In this document: piece after piece, positions 25,125-34,750 of the stretch
Numbering within the stretch: position 1 is the first letter of the stretch
How the letters are laid out: each line of letters starts with the position of its first letter
Assembly: GCF_026410305.1 (NCBI RefSeq)
Contig: NZ_JAPMLQ010000002.1
Coordinates: 868,001 to 932,000 of the forward strand
Source: Sulfitobacter sp. F26204
Lineage (GTDB): Bacteria > Pseudomonadota > Alphaproteobacteria > Rhodobacterales > Rhodobacteraceae
Direction of reading: 5' to 3'
Length of the DNA stretch: 64,000 nt
Program-made: the position numbers and the translations under genes
The notes under the pieces: generated by a model
Told to the model about the DNA's origin: nothing
The model's input: the letters and a program-made list of their open reading frames with translations, nothing else
Databases searched by the model: none

Positions 25125-25201
25125 TGGTCGGGCTAGCAGGACTCGAACCTGCGACCTTCCGTCCCCCAGACGGACGCGCTACCAGACTGCGCCATAGCCC
25201 G
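25125..25201 (-). tRNA. tRNA-Pro (anticodon GGG), CCA encoded
   Basis: Reading the minus strand, the acceptor stem CGGGCTA pairs with TAGCCCG before discriminator A and an encoded CCA (25127-25125). The D arm GCGC-AGTCTGGTA-GCGC, anticodon stem TCCGT/ACGGA around loop CTGGGGG, and T arm GCAGG-TTCGAAT-CCTGC are all complete. Anticodon GGG reads CCC and CCU codons. The molecule is 77 bases including CCA. Confidence 0.97.
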
Positions 25202-25267
25202 ACATGGGGGCGTTCATACCTGATCTTCACAGCCGTGCAAGAGCGAACTAAGCCTGCAGGCATTGGA

Positions 25268-26623
25268 TTACCCGTTTGATCCTGATTTGGTTGCGCCGCT
25301 GCGGGTGGTCGCCATGGAATCACGCAATACTTCCAGCTTGGCGAGCAGGGGCGCAATCTGGCGAGCCTGCCGGGTAGAGAGATGCTTGCAACGGCAGGCG
25401 GTCGACAGAATCGCGGGATGGGCCACGATGTCGTGTTCGGGCGTAAAATCGGGCATGTCGATCATGCGTGGTTTTGGTGACGGCGGTTCGACGGGTTCGG
25501 GGGCTTCTGTCTCTTTTGTTTCTGCCATGTCCACCGGGGGATTGTCCGAGGGCGCGGGTTGATCCGCCATCGGTCGACGCAAGAACGCGGGCAGGGTCGC
25601 AGTTTCCGGCAGTGAGGAATCTTCGCCCTTTGGTGTATCCGCCGTTGCGGTTGTTTCGGGATCCTGCCCAGCGGCAGCAAGGTTTTCAGGGGGCAGGGCA
25701 GAAGGTTCTGGCGGAGTTGTGGCGGCCTGCGCTTCAACGGGAGCAGGCGTTTCTGTGGCGGGGGTTTGCTTGCCAGGTGTTTCTGTAGCGACAGGGGCTG
25801 TTTCAACCTGTACCTCAGGTTCCGGTGCAGAAGCGGGCGCTGCGGTCTCATCGGGTGCTTCTGATTCCGGTTCTGAGGTCTTTGCGTTGGATTGGAGCGG
25901 CGGTTCAACGGCTTCGGGCGTAGCGGTTTCAGGCTCGGGCGCTTCAGGTGCCGGCACATCTGATTTGCTGTCGTCAGAGTCGACTGTGGGTTGATCCGTT
26001 TCTGAAGCTGCGGGTTCAGCCGCAGGGGCAGAAGTTTCGGGTTCGCCCATTACAGGTATCGGCGCGTCAGAAGTGCTATCGTCTGGGGTGGCGGAAACTG
26101 CATCGGTTGTGATCTCTGGTTTCTCCACATCGTCTGCCAAAGCCTCGCGCTGTTCGTCGACAGGATCTTCGCTCTTTACCTGTGAAATAGCCGCTGGCGC
26201 AGCGGCTTCTGGTTCCAAAACTGTGTCTTCGACCTTGGCCGGCGATTGTTCGAAATTCAGTACAATGCCCTTGTCTTCCAGGTGTGGTTTCGGTGGTTCC
26301 GCAACCGAGGCCTGTGAGGCGTCCTGCACCTGTGAGTGGGTCAATTCATCCAGTGGTGGCGACATGGCAGCGACATGGCCCATGCCTTCTTCGCGCAGGA
26401 TCTTTTGCACCCCTTTGATGGTCAAACCATCCTCGTGCAGCAATTGCTTGATCCCGCCCAACAGCAACATATCGTTTGGGCGGTAATACCGTCGTCCACC
26501 CGCGCGTTTGACAGGTCGCACCTGCGTAAATTTGCTTTCCCAAAAGCGCAGCACATGGGCCTGAATGCCCAACCAGTCTGCAACTTCGGAAATGGTACGG
26601 AACGCGTCTGCCGATTTGGCCAT
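25268..26623 (-). CDS. MerR-family regulator with a very long acidic Pro/Ala/Glu tail
   Basis: 451 residues. The N-terminal MerR helix-turn-helix is clear: [23 protein letters not shown], then [23 protein letters not shown] and [13 protein letters not shown] (about 8-85). From about residue 100 to 390 the chain is low-complexity, rich in Pro, Ala, Glu, Thr and Ser (repeated [15 protein letters not shown] types). A short ordered C-terminus has [27 protein letters not shown]-like content (seen as [20 protein letters not shown]). No metal-binding Cys pattern is present. ATG 26623 lies four bases after the ihfA stop. Rhodobacterales usually have a MerR gene directly after ihfA. Confidence 0.9.
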   Translation of the reverse strand: MAKSADAFRTISEVADWLGIQAHVLRFWESKFTQVRPVKRAGGRRYYRPNDMLLLGGIKQLLHEDGLTIKGVQKILREEGMGHVAAMSPPLDELTHSQVQDASQASVAEPPKPHLEDKGIVLNFEQSPAKVEDTVLEPEAAAPAAISQVKSEDPVDEQREALADDVEKPEITTDAVSATPDDSTSDAPIPVMGEPETSAPAAEPAASETDQPTVDSDDSKSDVPAPEAPEPETATPEAVEPPLQSNAKTSEPESEAPDETAAPASAPEPEVQVETAPVATETPGKQTPATETPAPVEAQAATTPPEPSALPPENLAAAGQDPETTATADTPKGEDSSLPETATLPAFLRRPMADQPAPSDNPPVDMAETKETEAPEPVEPPSPKPRMIDMPDFTPEHDIVAHPAILSTACRCKHLSTRQARQIAPLLAKLEVLRDSMATTRSGATKSGSNG

Positions 26624-26627
26624 CAGA

Positions 26628-26930
26628 TCAGGACTTGTTGCCGTCCGCGACACGGTCTTTCATCAGGTGTGAAGGACGGAAGGTCAGCACGCGCCGGGGA
26701 TTGATGGGCACTTCTTCTCCGGTCTTGGGGTTGCGGCCGACTCGCGCAGTCTTGTCACGCACGCTGAATGTACCAAAAGAGGAGATTTTGACCTGATCCC
26801 CGCTGACCAATGCATCAGACATATGGTCGAGTACGGATTCAACCAATTGTGCGCTTTCGTTGCGTGACAGACCCACTTCGCGGAAGACCGCCTCGCTCAG
26901 GTCCATACGCGTCAAGGTTTTATTCGGCAT
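26628..26930 (-). CDS. ihfA: Integration host factor subunit alpha
   Basis: 100 residues, HU/IHF family. Dimer helices at the N-terminus ([19 protein letters not shown]) precede the [13 protein letters not shown] strand and the DNA-bending arm with [19 protein letters not shown]. The Pro between the Ile-Asn and Arg-Arg intercalates in DNA. It works with IhfB as a heterodimer. Last but one gene of the DUF177-rpmF-plsX-fabH-ihfA-merR group. Confidence 0.96.
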   Translation of the reverse strand: MPNKTLTRMDLSEAVFREVGLSRNESAQLVESVLDHMSDALVSGDQVKISSFGTFSVRDKTARVGRNPKTGEEVPINPRRVLTFRPSHLMKDRVADGNKS

Positions 26931-27039
26931 CTTTGTCCCCCGGTATTTTCATTACCTTAGCCGCGGGCAATTTTCAGAGTCAATATCAATGGCTTGCATA
27001 GCCGTCTTTGAGCGAAAACAAGTCTGTAAAAAGCGCAAC

Positions 27040-28011
27040 TTACCAGCGCAGGACAACGGCACCCCAGGCCAGGCCGCCGCCGATGGCCTCGGTCACGATC
27101 ATGTCACCCGCTTTGATCTGACCACGGTCGCGCCCTACAGACAAGGCCAGCGGGATTGACGCCGCAGAGGTGTTGCCATGGTCCTGAACCGTGACCACGA
27201 CCCTGTCCATCGGCAGATTCAATTTTTTGGCGGTGCCCTGAATGATACGGATATTGGCCTGGTGCGGTACAATCCAATCCACTTCTTCGGCGGTGATGCC
27301 TGCGCGCTCCATCGCTGTCGTGGCCGTTGCGGCAAGTTTCGCTACTGCATGGCGAAACACCTGATTGCCCTGCATGCGCAGATAGCCAGTGGTTCCGGTG
27401 CTCACGCCGCCATCAACATAAAGCAGGTCGCGGTGACGCCCGTCGGAATTGAGATCGGTAGACAGCACACCACGGTCCGCCGACGCGCCATCCCCTTCTT
27501 GTGCTTCAAGCAGAAGTGCCCCAGCACCGTCGCCGAACAACACACAGGTACTGCGATCGGTCCAGTCCATGATGTTGCTGAAAGTTTCGGCTCCGATCAC
27601 CATTACACGTTTGGCCTGACCCGAGACTATCAATGCGTTCGCATTACTCAGGGCAAAGATGAATCCAGCACAAACAGCTTGAATATCAAAGGCATAACCG
27701 CGGTTCATGCCCAATTGGGCCTGTACCATTGTGGCCGCGGAAGGAAAGGTCAGGTCCGCCGTGGAGGTTGCCAGGATGATCGCATCTACGTCGTCGGCTG
27801 CGAGACCGGCATCATCCAGAGCGGCCTGGGCTGCGGCTGTGGCCATGGTCGAAGTCGTTTCGCCCTCGGCAGCAAAGTGACGCCGTTCAATGCCGGAACG
27901 GGTCCGGATCCATTCGTCATTGGTGTCGAGCGTTGCCTCGAATTCGGCATTTTCTACCACGCGGGAAGGCAGGAAGTGTCCACATCCAATCACTACAGCG
28001 CGGGTCGTCAT
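27040..28011 (-). CDS. fabH: Beta-ketoacyl-ACP synthase III
   Basis: 323 residues, thiolase fold. The catalytic triad is visible: Cys in FDIQAVCAGFIFALSNAN, His in WIVPHQANIRI and Asn in DHGNTSAASIPLAL. FabH condenses acetyl-CoA with malonyl-ACP to start fatty-acid synthesis. The start overlaps the plsX stop by four bases (ATGA). Downstream, 109 bases separate it from ihfA. Confidence 0.97.
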   Translation of the reverse strand: MTTRAVVIGCGHFLPSRVVENAEFEATLDTNDEWIRTRSGIERRHFAAEGETTSTMATAAAQAALDDAGLAADDVDAIILATSTADLTFPSAATMVQAQLGMNRGYAFDIQAVCAGFIFALSNANALIVSGQAKRVMVIGAETFSNIMDWTDRSTCVLFGDGAGALLLEAQEGDGASADRGVLSTDLNSDGRHRDLLYVDGGVSTGTTGYLRMQGNQVFRHAVAKLAATATTAMERAGITAEEVDWIVPHQANIRIIQGTAKKLNLPMDRVVVTVQDHGNTSAASIPLALSVGRDRGQIKAGDMIVTEAIGGGLAWGAVVLRW

Positions 28012-29114
28012 TCCGGGGTCTCCTCCGCGGGAAGTGTGGCTGCGATTCGCGCAGCCAGTTTGTCGTTGAACTGGTTCTGAGCCAGTTGTGCCGCCAATTT
28101 GATGGCTGCCGATACACCCGTCGCATCTGCTGATCCGTGGGATTTCACAACTGTACCATTCAATCCCAGGAAGACACCACCGTTGACGCGCCGGGGGTCG
28201 ATTTTGGCCTTCAGACGGACAAGTGATGTATAAGCCAGCAGCGAGGCGAGGCGCGAAAGGATCGAATAGCCAAAGGCTTCGCGCAGGCGGTTGCCAATCA
28301 GGCTGGCGGTGCCTTCGCCGGTCTTGATCGCGATATTGCCTGTAAAGCCGTCGGTAACAATGACATCTGCCACATCACCGGAAATATCCCCTCCCTCGAC
28401 GAATCCGACAAAATCAAACCCGACATTCACCTCCTGACCGCGAATCAGGTCATAGGCTTCCTTGAGTTCTGAACGCCCCTTGTGTTCTTCGGTGCCGACA
28501 TTCAACAAGCCAACGCGGGGCCGCTGCAGGTCCATGCCGTTGCGGGCATAGGAGGCCCCCATCAGCGCAAAGCGCAGCAGGTCTTCTGCATCGGCGCGGA
28601 TGTCCGCGCCAACATCCAACATCACGTTAAAACCTTGCTTGTTCGAGGACGGGTAGAGCACGGCAATTGCCGGACGGTTCACACCGGGCAATCTGCGCAG
28701 GCGGATCATCGAGATGGCCATCAAGGCACCTGTATTGCCACAGGAAACGGCGACCGCTGCCTCGCCGGAGCGAACGGATTCGATGGCCGCCCACATCGAG
28801 GTTTCCTTGCCGGTGCGCACAACCTGACTGGGCTTGTCTTCCATCGACACCACGTCGCTGGCATGTCGTATATGACACCGGTTCTTCAACCCGGCATATT
28901 TGGCAACCAATGGTGCAAGCTGGCTCTCATCGCCGTGCAAAATATAGGCAATATCGGGATTGATCTCTGCAGACAAAGAACACCCGGCAACAACGGCTGC
29001 CGGGCCTTCATCCCCCCCCATGGCATCCACGGAAATAAGGGTGCGTCCGTTCGACCGGATATGGTCCGAACGGGCATCAGGCTTCGCGTCGGTATGATCG
29101 GTCGGTACCGTCAT
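28008..29114 (-). CDS. plsX: Phosphate acyltransferase PlsX
   Basis: 368 residues from the preferred ATG at 29114; the frame opens at 29177 within the end of rpmF. Family motifs: ISVDAMGGDEGPAAVV, AVSCGNTGALMA, VLLNVGTEEHKG (seen as VGLLNVGTEEHKG) and IVTDGFTGNIAIKTGEG. It makes acyl-phosphate from acyl-ACP for phospholipid synthesis. It lies between rpmF and fabH, the usual order. Confidence 0.95.
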   Translation of the reverse strand: MTVPTDHTDAKPDARSDHIRSNGRTLISVDAMGGDEGPAAVVAGCSLSAEINPDIAYILHGDESQLAPLVAKYAGLKNRCHIRHASDVVSMEDKPSQVVRTGKETSMWAAIESVRSGEAAVAVSCGNTGALMAISMIRLRRLPGVNRPAIAVLYPSSNKQGFNVMLDVGADIRADAEDLLRFALMGASYARNGMDLQRPRVGLLNVGTEEHKGRSELKEAYDLIRGQEVNVGFDFVGFVEGGDISGDVADVIVTDGFTGNIAIKTGEGTASLIGNRLREAFGYSILSRLASLLAYTSLVRLKAKIDPRRVNGGVFLGLNGTVVKSHGSADATGVSAAIKLAAQLAQNQFNDKLAARIAATLPAEETPE

Positions 29115-29160
29115 GGATGCGAATGCCCTTTTATGATCTGCAAAAACCGATTGCCTAAGG

Positions 29161-29367
29161 TTAGGCCGCGTCTTCATCCAGTTCGATTTCTTCCGTCAGT
29201 GCGACAATTTCCTTGTCGTCGTAGTGACCGCAAGATGCGCAGATGTGATGAGGGCGCTTCAGTTCACCGCAGTTGGAACATTCGTTCGGGTTTGCGGCGG
29301 TAAGAGAATCGTGCGCACGACGGTTGTTGCGACGCGATTTGGAAACTTTATTCTGCTGGACAGCCAT
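29161..29367 (-). CDS. rpmF: 50S ribosomal protein L32
   Basis: 68 residues: [20 protein letters not shown] at the N-terminus is typical of L32. It is the zinc-binding form, with two CxxC pairs in [21 protein letters not shown]. An acidic tail ([11 protein letters not shown]) follows, normal in Rhodobacterales. Confidence 0.98.
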   Translation of the reverse strand: MAVQQNKVSKSRRNNRRAHDSLTAANPNECSNCGELKRPHHICASCGHYDDKEIVALTEEIELDEDAA

Positions 29368-29585
29368 GACTGGTGCCTTTGTTTTTCGGGGGGCTCCTGC
29401 ACACTTGCAAAACCCCGTGTTTCATTTGACCCCGGTTGGGTGTGTCGCCGCTTTAGGCAAAGCAGGCCGCGATGTCCAACCTTAATTCGGGTGAGGGCGG
29501 CAAAATACCGCGAAAAACCGCGGGCGCAAGTGATAATGCCGCCAGTCGCGACCCTGCGCGAAAAATGCCCTTTCGATCACAGGTT

Positions 29586-30137
29586 TCAATTGCCACCCTT
29601 CTCCAGTTTGTTTTTCAGATCAGCCAGTCCGGCGAAGGGGCGGGCGTCCTCGTCTGTCATCGGGGATTCACCGGGCTTGGTATAGACCATCTGTCCGAGG
29701 GTTGCATCATTCTTGCGCGGATAGTCGGGTGCCGCCAGCGCCAGGGATTCGCGCATGACCTGTCCGGGATCGATCCAGTTGCCCAGTGGTTCGGTACTAT
29801 CGTCCTCGGGCATTTCTGCCTCAGGCTCCTCTGGGTCGGTATAGCCGCTGAGGTATTGTCGCCTGACGGCGACATCAATCCGGGTTGTGACAGGTTCGAG
29901 CGTGACGACGCAGGGCTGTACAATGGTGGCGCCCAACTGACCTTCGAGCGCCCAATCGCTGTTTCCGATTGGCGTGATTTGACCATCAAAGCTGAGTTTG
30001 CGCAGGGTGAGAAAGCCAAGTTCACTGCAAATCGTCTTTAACTCTTCCGCATCCGGACGCAGGGCAAAGGCGTTGTCGGTGCTCTGGGACAGGTCGGAGA
30101 CGCGGATCGCCGTGTCGCTGGAATTTGGATGCGCCAT
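29586..30137 (-). CDS. DUF177 (YceD-like) protein, large-subunit rRNA accumulation factor
   Basis: 183 residues. DUF177 features: IQPCVVTLEPV-type centre (seen as TIVQPCVVTLEPVTTRID), an acidic segment (DPEEPEAEMPEDD) and the conserved WIDPGQVMRESLALAAPDYPR. The C-terminal AGLADLKNKLEKG is typical of YceD. In E. coli and plants the family is needed for 23S rRNA maturation. ATG 30137 is chosen; the upstream open frame to 30323 is antisense to bamE. It precedes rpmF by 218 bases with no gene between. Confidence 0.88.
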   Translation of the reverse strand: MAHPNSSDTAIRVSDLSQSTDNAFALRPDAEELKTICSELGFLTLRKLSFDGQITPIGNSDWALEGQLGATIVQPCVVTLEPVTTRIDVAVRRQYLSGYTDPEEPEAEMPEDDSTEPLGNWIDPGQVMRESLALAAPDYPRKNDATLGQMVYTKPGESPMTDEDARPFAGLADLKNKLEKGGN

Positions 30138-30228
30138 ATCTGGTCTACTTTCGTTTCTTGAACACAAGGTGCTGCATGGTGTATGCGGGATAAAAGCCAG
30201 ACGTTCCAAGGGCAAGAGGGCAGACATC

Positions 30229-30693
30229 ATGCGCACCATTCGCCAATCGGGCCTTCGGGCCATTCGGGCCACCGCCTTGGCGTTGGTCTTTGGTGTCGCA
30301 GGTTGTGCGCCACAGTTCAACAACTACGGTTATGTGCCGCCTGCCGAAGACCTTGAACTGATCGCAGTCGGCAGCGACACGCGGGAGACGGTCGCGGACA
30401 AGATTGGCGTACCTGCTTCTTCCGGTGTTCTGAATTCCTCAGGGTATTATTACGTGCGGATGCGCACCAAGACAATCGGACCCCTGGCCCCTCAGGAAAT
30501 CGACCGTCAGGTTGTCGCAATCAGCTTTAGCGAAGCCGGTGTTGTTCAGAATGTGGAACGCTTTGGCCTTGAGCGGGGCCGCGTTGTACCCTTGTCGCGG
30601 CGCGTGACTTCGTCGCCGGTCAGTGACAACAACTTTCTGCGCCAACTTCTGGGTAACATCGGACGCTTCAATCCCACAGCCTTTGGAGGCTAG
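30229..30693 (+). CDS. bamE: Outer-membrane assembly lipoprotein BamE (SmpA/OmlA)
   Basis: 154 residues. A lipoprotein signal peptide ends at VAGC, giving Cys26 for lipidation. The BamE fold follows: VPPAEDLELIAVGSDTRETVADKIGVPASSG, cut here to its VGSDTRETVADKIG core, then YYYVRMRTKTIGP. It is part of the BAM complex that inserts barrel proteins. GAGGG precedes the ATG. Divergent from DUF177 by 91 bases. Confidence 0.9.
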   Translation: MRTIRQSGLRAIRATALALVFGVAGCAPQFNNYGYVPPAEDLELIAVGSDTRETVADKIGVPASSGVLNSSGYYYVRMRTKTIGPLAPQEIDRQVVAISFSEAGVVQNVERFGLERGRVVPLSRRVTSSPVSDNNFLRQLLGNIGRFNPTAFGG

Positions 30694-30752
30694 GACTGCA
30701 TGAGCTGCCTGCCTGTGATGCGCGCCTTCGCGTTGCAATCAGGAACCGGCAC

Positions 30753-31481
30753 GTGATTGCCCCACTTTACAAAGGGCGTTTCTGTGCAAGGGCGGCAGCA
30801 GGCGCAGCGGATCTGGCTGCCGCGCAGAGCCTGCGGGCAAGAAGTTTTCTTTTGGGATCGCCGCGTGACCGGGATCCGTTTGACGACATCAGCACACATA
30901 TCCTGATCGAAGACCTTACCGACGGCACGCTGGTATGCTGTTATCGTCTGCTGGAGCTGGATGGTGCCAGTCTGTGCAGAAGTTATGCCGCGCAATATTA
31001 TGATCTGGAGGCATTGGCGCGCTTTCAGGGGCGGATGCTTGAACTGGGCCGTTTCTGTATCGCGCCGGAACGCAAGGATCCAGACATCCTGCGCATCGCC
31101 TGGGCAGTGATGACCGATCTTGTGGACCGCCAGCGGATCACCTTTCTGTTTGGATGCTCCTCTTTTGCCGGCATCAATCCGGAGGTCTATCTGGATGCTT
31201 TTGCCTTGTTGCATGACCGGCATCTGGCCCCGGAGCGGTGGTTACCATGCGTCAAGGCACCGGATGTCTTTCGGTTTGCTACCCGGATGGGGAGGGTGTC
31301 GGACCTTCGCAAGGCTTTGCTTGAGATGCCGCCGCTCTTGCGTAGTTATCTGTTGATGGGCGGCCGGGTGAGCGATCATGCGGTTGTGGATCACCAGATG
31401 AACACGTTGCATGTGTTTACCGGCGTTGAAACCGGGGCGATCCCCGAGAGCCGAAAGCGCTTGTTGCGGGCTTTGGTTTAG
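30753..31481 (+). CDS. olsB: L-ornithine N-alpha-acyltransferase OlsB
   Basis: 242 residues from a GTG start with AGGAA upstream. The sequence fits the GNAT-like hemolysin/autoinducer-synthase fold of OlsB: ARSFLLGSPRDRDPFDDIS, LVCCYRLLEL, LELGRFCIAPERKDPDILR and FLFGCSSFAGINPEVYLDAF. OlsB transfers a 3-hydroxyacyl group from ACP to ornithine, the first step to ornithine lipids. The usual partner olsA does not follow here; an ABC-F gene does. A copy of the repeated intergenic motif overlaps the stop codon. Confidence 0.88.
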   Translation: MIAPLYKGRFCARAAAGAADLAAAQSLRARSFLLGSPRDRDPFDDISTHILIEDLTDGTLVCCYRLLELDGASLCRSYAAQYYDLEALARFQGRMLELGRFCIAPERKDPDILRIAWAVMTDLVDRQRITFLFGCSSFAGINPEVYLDAFALLHDRHLAPERWLPCVKAPDVFRFATRMGRVSDLRKALLEMPPLLRSYLLMGGRVSDHAVVDHQMNTLHVFTGVETGAIPESRKRLLRALV

Positions 31482-31504
31482 AGTTTATTTGGCAAGATGA
31501 AGCC
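31481..31504 (+). repeat. Intergenic motif copy A (GAGTTTATTTGGCAAGATGA...)
   Basis: GAGTTTATTTGGCAAGATGA begins on the last base of the olsB stop codon. It matches copies at 35929 and 50356 with one extra T. Same strand as the gene before it. Confidence 0.7.
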
Positions 31505-31547
31505 AGGGCGCGTTGACCTTCGCGAAGGTGGCGTTTAGCTGCGGGTC

Positions 31548-33359
31548 ATGGCACGTGCACCTCTTTTACAACTCAATGATATTTCACTTACCTTTGGCGG
31601 TGATCCGGTATTCAAAGATCTGTCCCTGGTGGTTCAGCCGGGGGACCGTGTGGCCCTGGTCGGGCGCAACGGATCGGGGAAATCCACCTTGATGAAGGTC
31701 ATGGCCGGACTGGTCGAAGCCGACAGGGGCGGCGTGATTGCGGGACCGGGCGTTTCGGTAGGCTATATGGAACAGGACCCGGATCTGTGTGGCTATGAGA
31801 CCCTGGGTGATTTCGCGTCGGCCAAGCTTGAGATGTCGGAGATGTACAAGGTTGAACGGGCTGGCGAAGGGTTGAAATTTCATCCTGACAGGCCCGTGGC
31901 AACGGCAAGTGGCGGCGAGCGGCGTCGCGCAGCATTGGCACGGCTGATGGCGGAAGAGCCGGAATTGATGTTGTTGGACGAACCGACCAACCATTTGGAT
32001 ATCGAAGCGATCCGCTGGCTGGAAGAAGAACTGAAAGCGACCCGCACCGCCTTTGTGATTATCAGCCATGATCGCGCGTTTTTGCGTGAGCTTACCCGCG
32101 CAACCCTTTGGATCGACAGGGGTAACGTGAAACGACAGGAAAAAGGGTTTGGCGCTTTCGAAGCCTGGCGGGATCAGGTTTGGGAAGAGGAGGACACCCA
32201 GCGTCACAAGCTTAACCGCAAGATCAGATCCGAGGCCCGTTGGGCTGTCGAGGGTATTTCTGCGCGGCGCAAACGCAATCAGGGCCGGGTACGGGCCTTG
32301 CAGGAGCTGCGTGCTCAACGATCGTCCCAGATCAACCGACAGGGTGCTGCCGCCATGGTACTTGAAGCCGGGCCGAAATCAGGGCGCAAGGTGATCGAGG
32401 CGGTCAATATAACCAAACGGTTTGGTGACAAGACCATTGTGCGGGATTTTTCGCTGAAGGTGCAACGCGGCGATAGAATTGCGCTGGTCGGTCCGAACGG
32501 GGTTGGCAAAACGACGCTGCTGAACATGCTGATTGGCAAGGACTCTCCTGATGAGGGTGCGGTGACGCTGGGCACCAATTTGGCGCTGGCCTTGTTTGAT
32601 CAGGCGCGTGCGCAACTGGATGGCGACATGACCCTGTGGGATTCATTGACCGGGGATCCCGAAATGCGGGTGTCAGGCAAGGCCGATCAGGTATTGGTGC
32701 GCGGCAACCCCAAGCATGTTGTCGGCTATCTCAAGGAATTCCTGTTCGACGAAGCGCAGGCGCGGGCACCTGTGCGGTCCTTGTCGGGTGGTGAAAAGGC
32801 GCGTTTGTTGTTGGCCAAGATCATGGCGCGTGAAAGCAATCTGCTGGTGCTGGATGAACCGACAAACGATCTGGATGTAGAAACGCTGGACCTGTTGCAG
32901 GAATTGCTGGGTCAATATGATGGCACGGTGATTCTGGTCAGCCACGACCGTGATTTTCTGGACCGTGTGGCCGCGACGACCATTGCGATGGAAGGTGACG
33001 GGCGGGCGACGGTCTATGCCGGGGGATGGTCAGATTACCTGATGCAACGCGGGCAGGACGATTTTGCCAGCAGTGTAACCGAGACCAAAAAGCCTGCGGT
33101 GGCCAAGGATGGACCCAGGAAGGCCGGCAAAAAGGGCCTGAGTTTCACCGAAAAGCACCGGCTTGAGGCTTTACCAGCCGACATTGAGCGGCTTGAAGCC
33201 GAAATTGCCAAGGTCGAAGGTCTTCTGGCCGATCCGGAACTGTTCATCCGTGAACCGGTCAAGTTCAAGAAAGCGACGCAAGCCCTTATTGAACGTCAGG
33301 AAAAGCTGGCATCCCTTGAGGAAGAATGGCTGATGTTGGAGGAGCGCGCAGCCGAGTAA
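31548..33359 (+). CDS. ABC-F family ATPase (Uup-like)
   Basis: 603 residues with two ATPase domains in one chain and no membrane part. First domain: Walker A VGRNGSGKSTLM, signature TASGGERRRAAL, Walker B LMLLDEPTNHLD. Second domain: GPNGVGKTTLL, SLSGGEKARLLL and LLVLDEPTNDLD. A linker rich in Arg and Lys lies between, and a C-terminal coiled coil (EALPADIERLEAEIAKVEGLL) is the Uup-type DNA or ribosome-binding tail. ABC-F proteins act on the translating ribosome; Uup also affects transposon excision. Which one applies here is not settled. Confidence 0.92.
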   Translation: MARAPLLQLNDISLTFGGDPVFKDLSLVVQPGDRVALVGRNGSGKSTLMKVMAGLVEADRGGVIAGPGVSVGYMEQDPDLCGYETLGDFASAKLEMSEMYKVERAGEGLKFHPDRPVATASGGERRRAALARLMAEEPELMLLDEPTNHLDIEAIRWLEEELKATRTAFVIISHDRAFLRELTRATLWIDRGNVKRQEKGFGAFEAWRDQVWEEEDTQRHKLNRKIRSEARWAVEGISARRKRNQGRVRALQELRAQRSSQINRQGAAAMVLEAGPKSGRKVIEAVNITKRFGDKTIVRDFSLKVQRGDRIALVGPNGVGKTTLLNMLIGKDSPDEGAVTLGTNLALALFDQARAQLDGDMTLWDSLTGDPEMRVSGKADQVLVRGNPKHVVGYLKEFLFDEAQARAPVRSLSGGEKARLLLAKIMARESNLLVLDEPTNDLDVETLDLLQELLGQYDGTVILVSHDRDFLDRVAATTIAMEGDGRATVYAGGWSDYLMQRGQDDFASSVTETKKPAVAKDGPRKAGKKGLSFTEKHRLEALPADIERLEAEIAKVEGLLADPELFIREPVKFKKATQALIERQEKLASLEEEWLMLEERAAE

Positions 33360-33414
33360 TGCGGCGCGAAACGGTTGGCCTTCGCCTGCGGTCCCCTCAG
33401 GCCTTGTCACGGGG

Positions 33415-34665
33415 TCAGCCGATCTGCACCAGGGCGTGACGCTTTTTGCCGGCACTCAGTTTCATCGGGGTAACAAGGGCGGTGGCATCTACCATCATGC
33501 CCGCATCGGTCAGCGGTGAGTCATTGATCTTGGCCCCGTTTTCGGAAATCAGACGTTTGGCTTCCTTGCCCGATCCGGCAAGACCGGATTTGACCAGCAG
33601 TTGCACAATGGAAATTCCGTCACCAACATCTGCCGGGCTGAGCGTCAGGGTGGGTAGATCGTCGCCGACACCGCCTTTTTCAAAGACTTCACGCGCTGTG
33701 GATTCCGCAGCTGCCGCAGCATCTGCACCATGCAGCAACTTGGTGACCTCATTGGCAAGGATGATCTTGGCTGCATTGATCTCGGAGCCTTCCAGCGCAC
33801 CCAGACGCTCGCATTCGGCCACCGGAATTTCCGTGAACAACTTCAGGAACTTACCCGTATCAGCATCGGTTGTATTGCGCCAGAACTGCCAGAATTCATA
33901 GGGTGACAACATATCCCCGTTCAGCCAGATGGCACCGCCTTGCGATTTGCCCATCTTGCGCCCATCCGAGGTGGTGAGCAGCGGTGTAGTCAGCCCGTAA
34001 ATCTCATTGTCGAGCACCCGGCGCGTGAGGTCGATACCATTGACGATATTGCCCCATTGGTCGGACCCGCCCATCTGCAACAGGCAGCCGTAGCGCCGAT
34101 TGAGTTCCAGAAAATCATAGGCCTGAAGGATCATGTAGTTGAATTCGAGGAAGGACAGCGATTGTTCACGATCCAGACGCGACTTCACGCTTTCAAAGCT
34201 GAGCATGCGGTTGACACTGAAATGCCGCCCGATGTCGCGTAGGAAATCAAGGTAGTTCAACCCGTCCAGCCATTCGGCATTGTTCAACATCAAGGCGTCG
34301 GTCGCACCTTCTCCATATTGCAGATATTTTGCAAACACCTGCTGCATACCTGTGATGTTCGCCGCGATCTGTTCGGGGCCAAGCAAGGGGCGTTCATCGC
34401 TGCGGAAAGACGGATCCCCCACCTTGGTGGTGCCACCGCCCATAAGGGTGATCGGCTTGTGACCGCATTTCTGCAACCAGCGCAGCACCATGATGTTCAT
34501 CAAATGCCCCACATGCAGGGATTGGGCCGTGGCGTCATAGCCGATATAGGCGGGCACAACACCCGCGGCAAAGGCCTCGTCCAGACCTTGATAGTCGGTA
34601 CAATCGGCGAGGAAACCACGCGACATCATCACGGTGATGAATTCCGATTTGGGATGATAGGTCAT
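33415..34665 (-). CDS. tyrS: Tyrosyl-tRNA synthetase
   Basis: 416 residues, class I. The HIGH-type motif is [11 protein letters not shown] after [10 protein letters not shown], and the KMSKS-type motif is [13 protein letters not shown]. The tyrosine pocket motif [13 protein letters not shown] is present, and the C-terminal S4-like domain ends LVQIG. Start 34665 (MTYHPKSEF) is favoured over 34698. Divergent from anmK by 85 bases. Confidence 0.97.
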   Translation of the reverse strand: MTYHPKSEFITVMMSRGFLADCTDYQGLDEAFAAGVVPAYIGYDATAQSLHVGHLMNIMVLRWLQKCGHKPITLMGGGTTKVGDPSFRSDERPLLGPEQIAANITGMQQVFAKYLQYGEGATDALMLNNAEWLDGLNYLDFLRDIGRHFSVNRMLSFESVKSRLDREQSLSFLEFNYMILQAYDFLELNRRYGCLLQMGGSDQWGNIVNGIDLTRRVLDNEIYGLTTPLLTTSDGRKMGKSQGGAIWLNGDMLSPYEFWQFWRNTTDADTGKFLKLFTEIPVAECERLGALEGSEINAAKIILANEVTKLLHGADAAAAAESTAREVFEKGGVGDDLPTLTLSPADVGDGISIVQLLVKSGLAGSGKEAKRLISENGAKINDSPLTDAGMMVDATALVTPMKLSAGKKRHALVQIG

Positions 34666-34750
34666 GGTGTCTTGCCTCACGCTTGCTTTGCGGGGCATCT
34701 ATAGGCGCATGGGCCGACAAGGGAAAGGCCCGAGGTTTGAGGCAGGTCAT

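Noticed and set aside
27178-28080. 300-codon open frame on the plus strand
   Set aside because: Antisense to fabH; no motif and shadow-like composition.
28482-29303. 273-codon open frame on the plus strand
   Set aside because: Antisense to plsX and rpmF, both certain genes.
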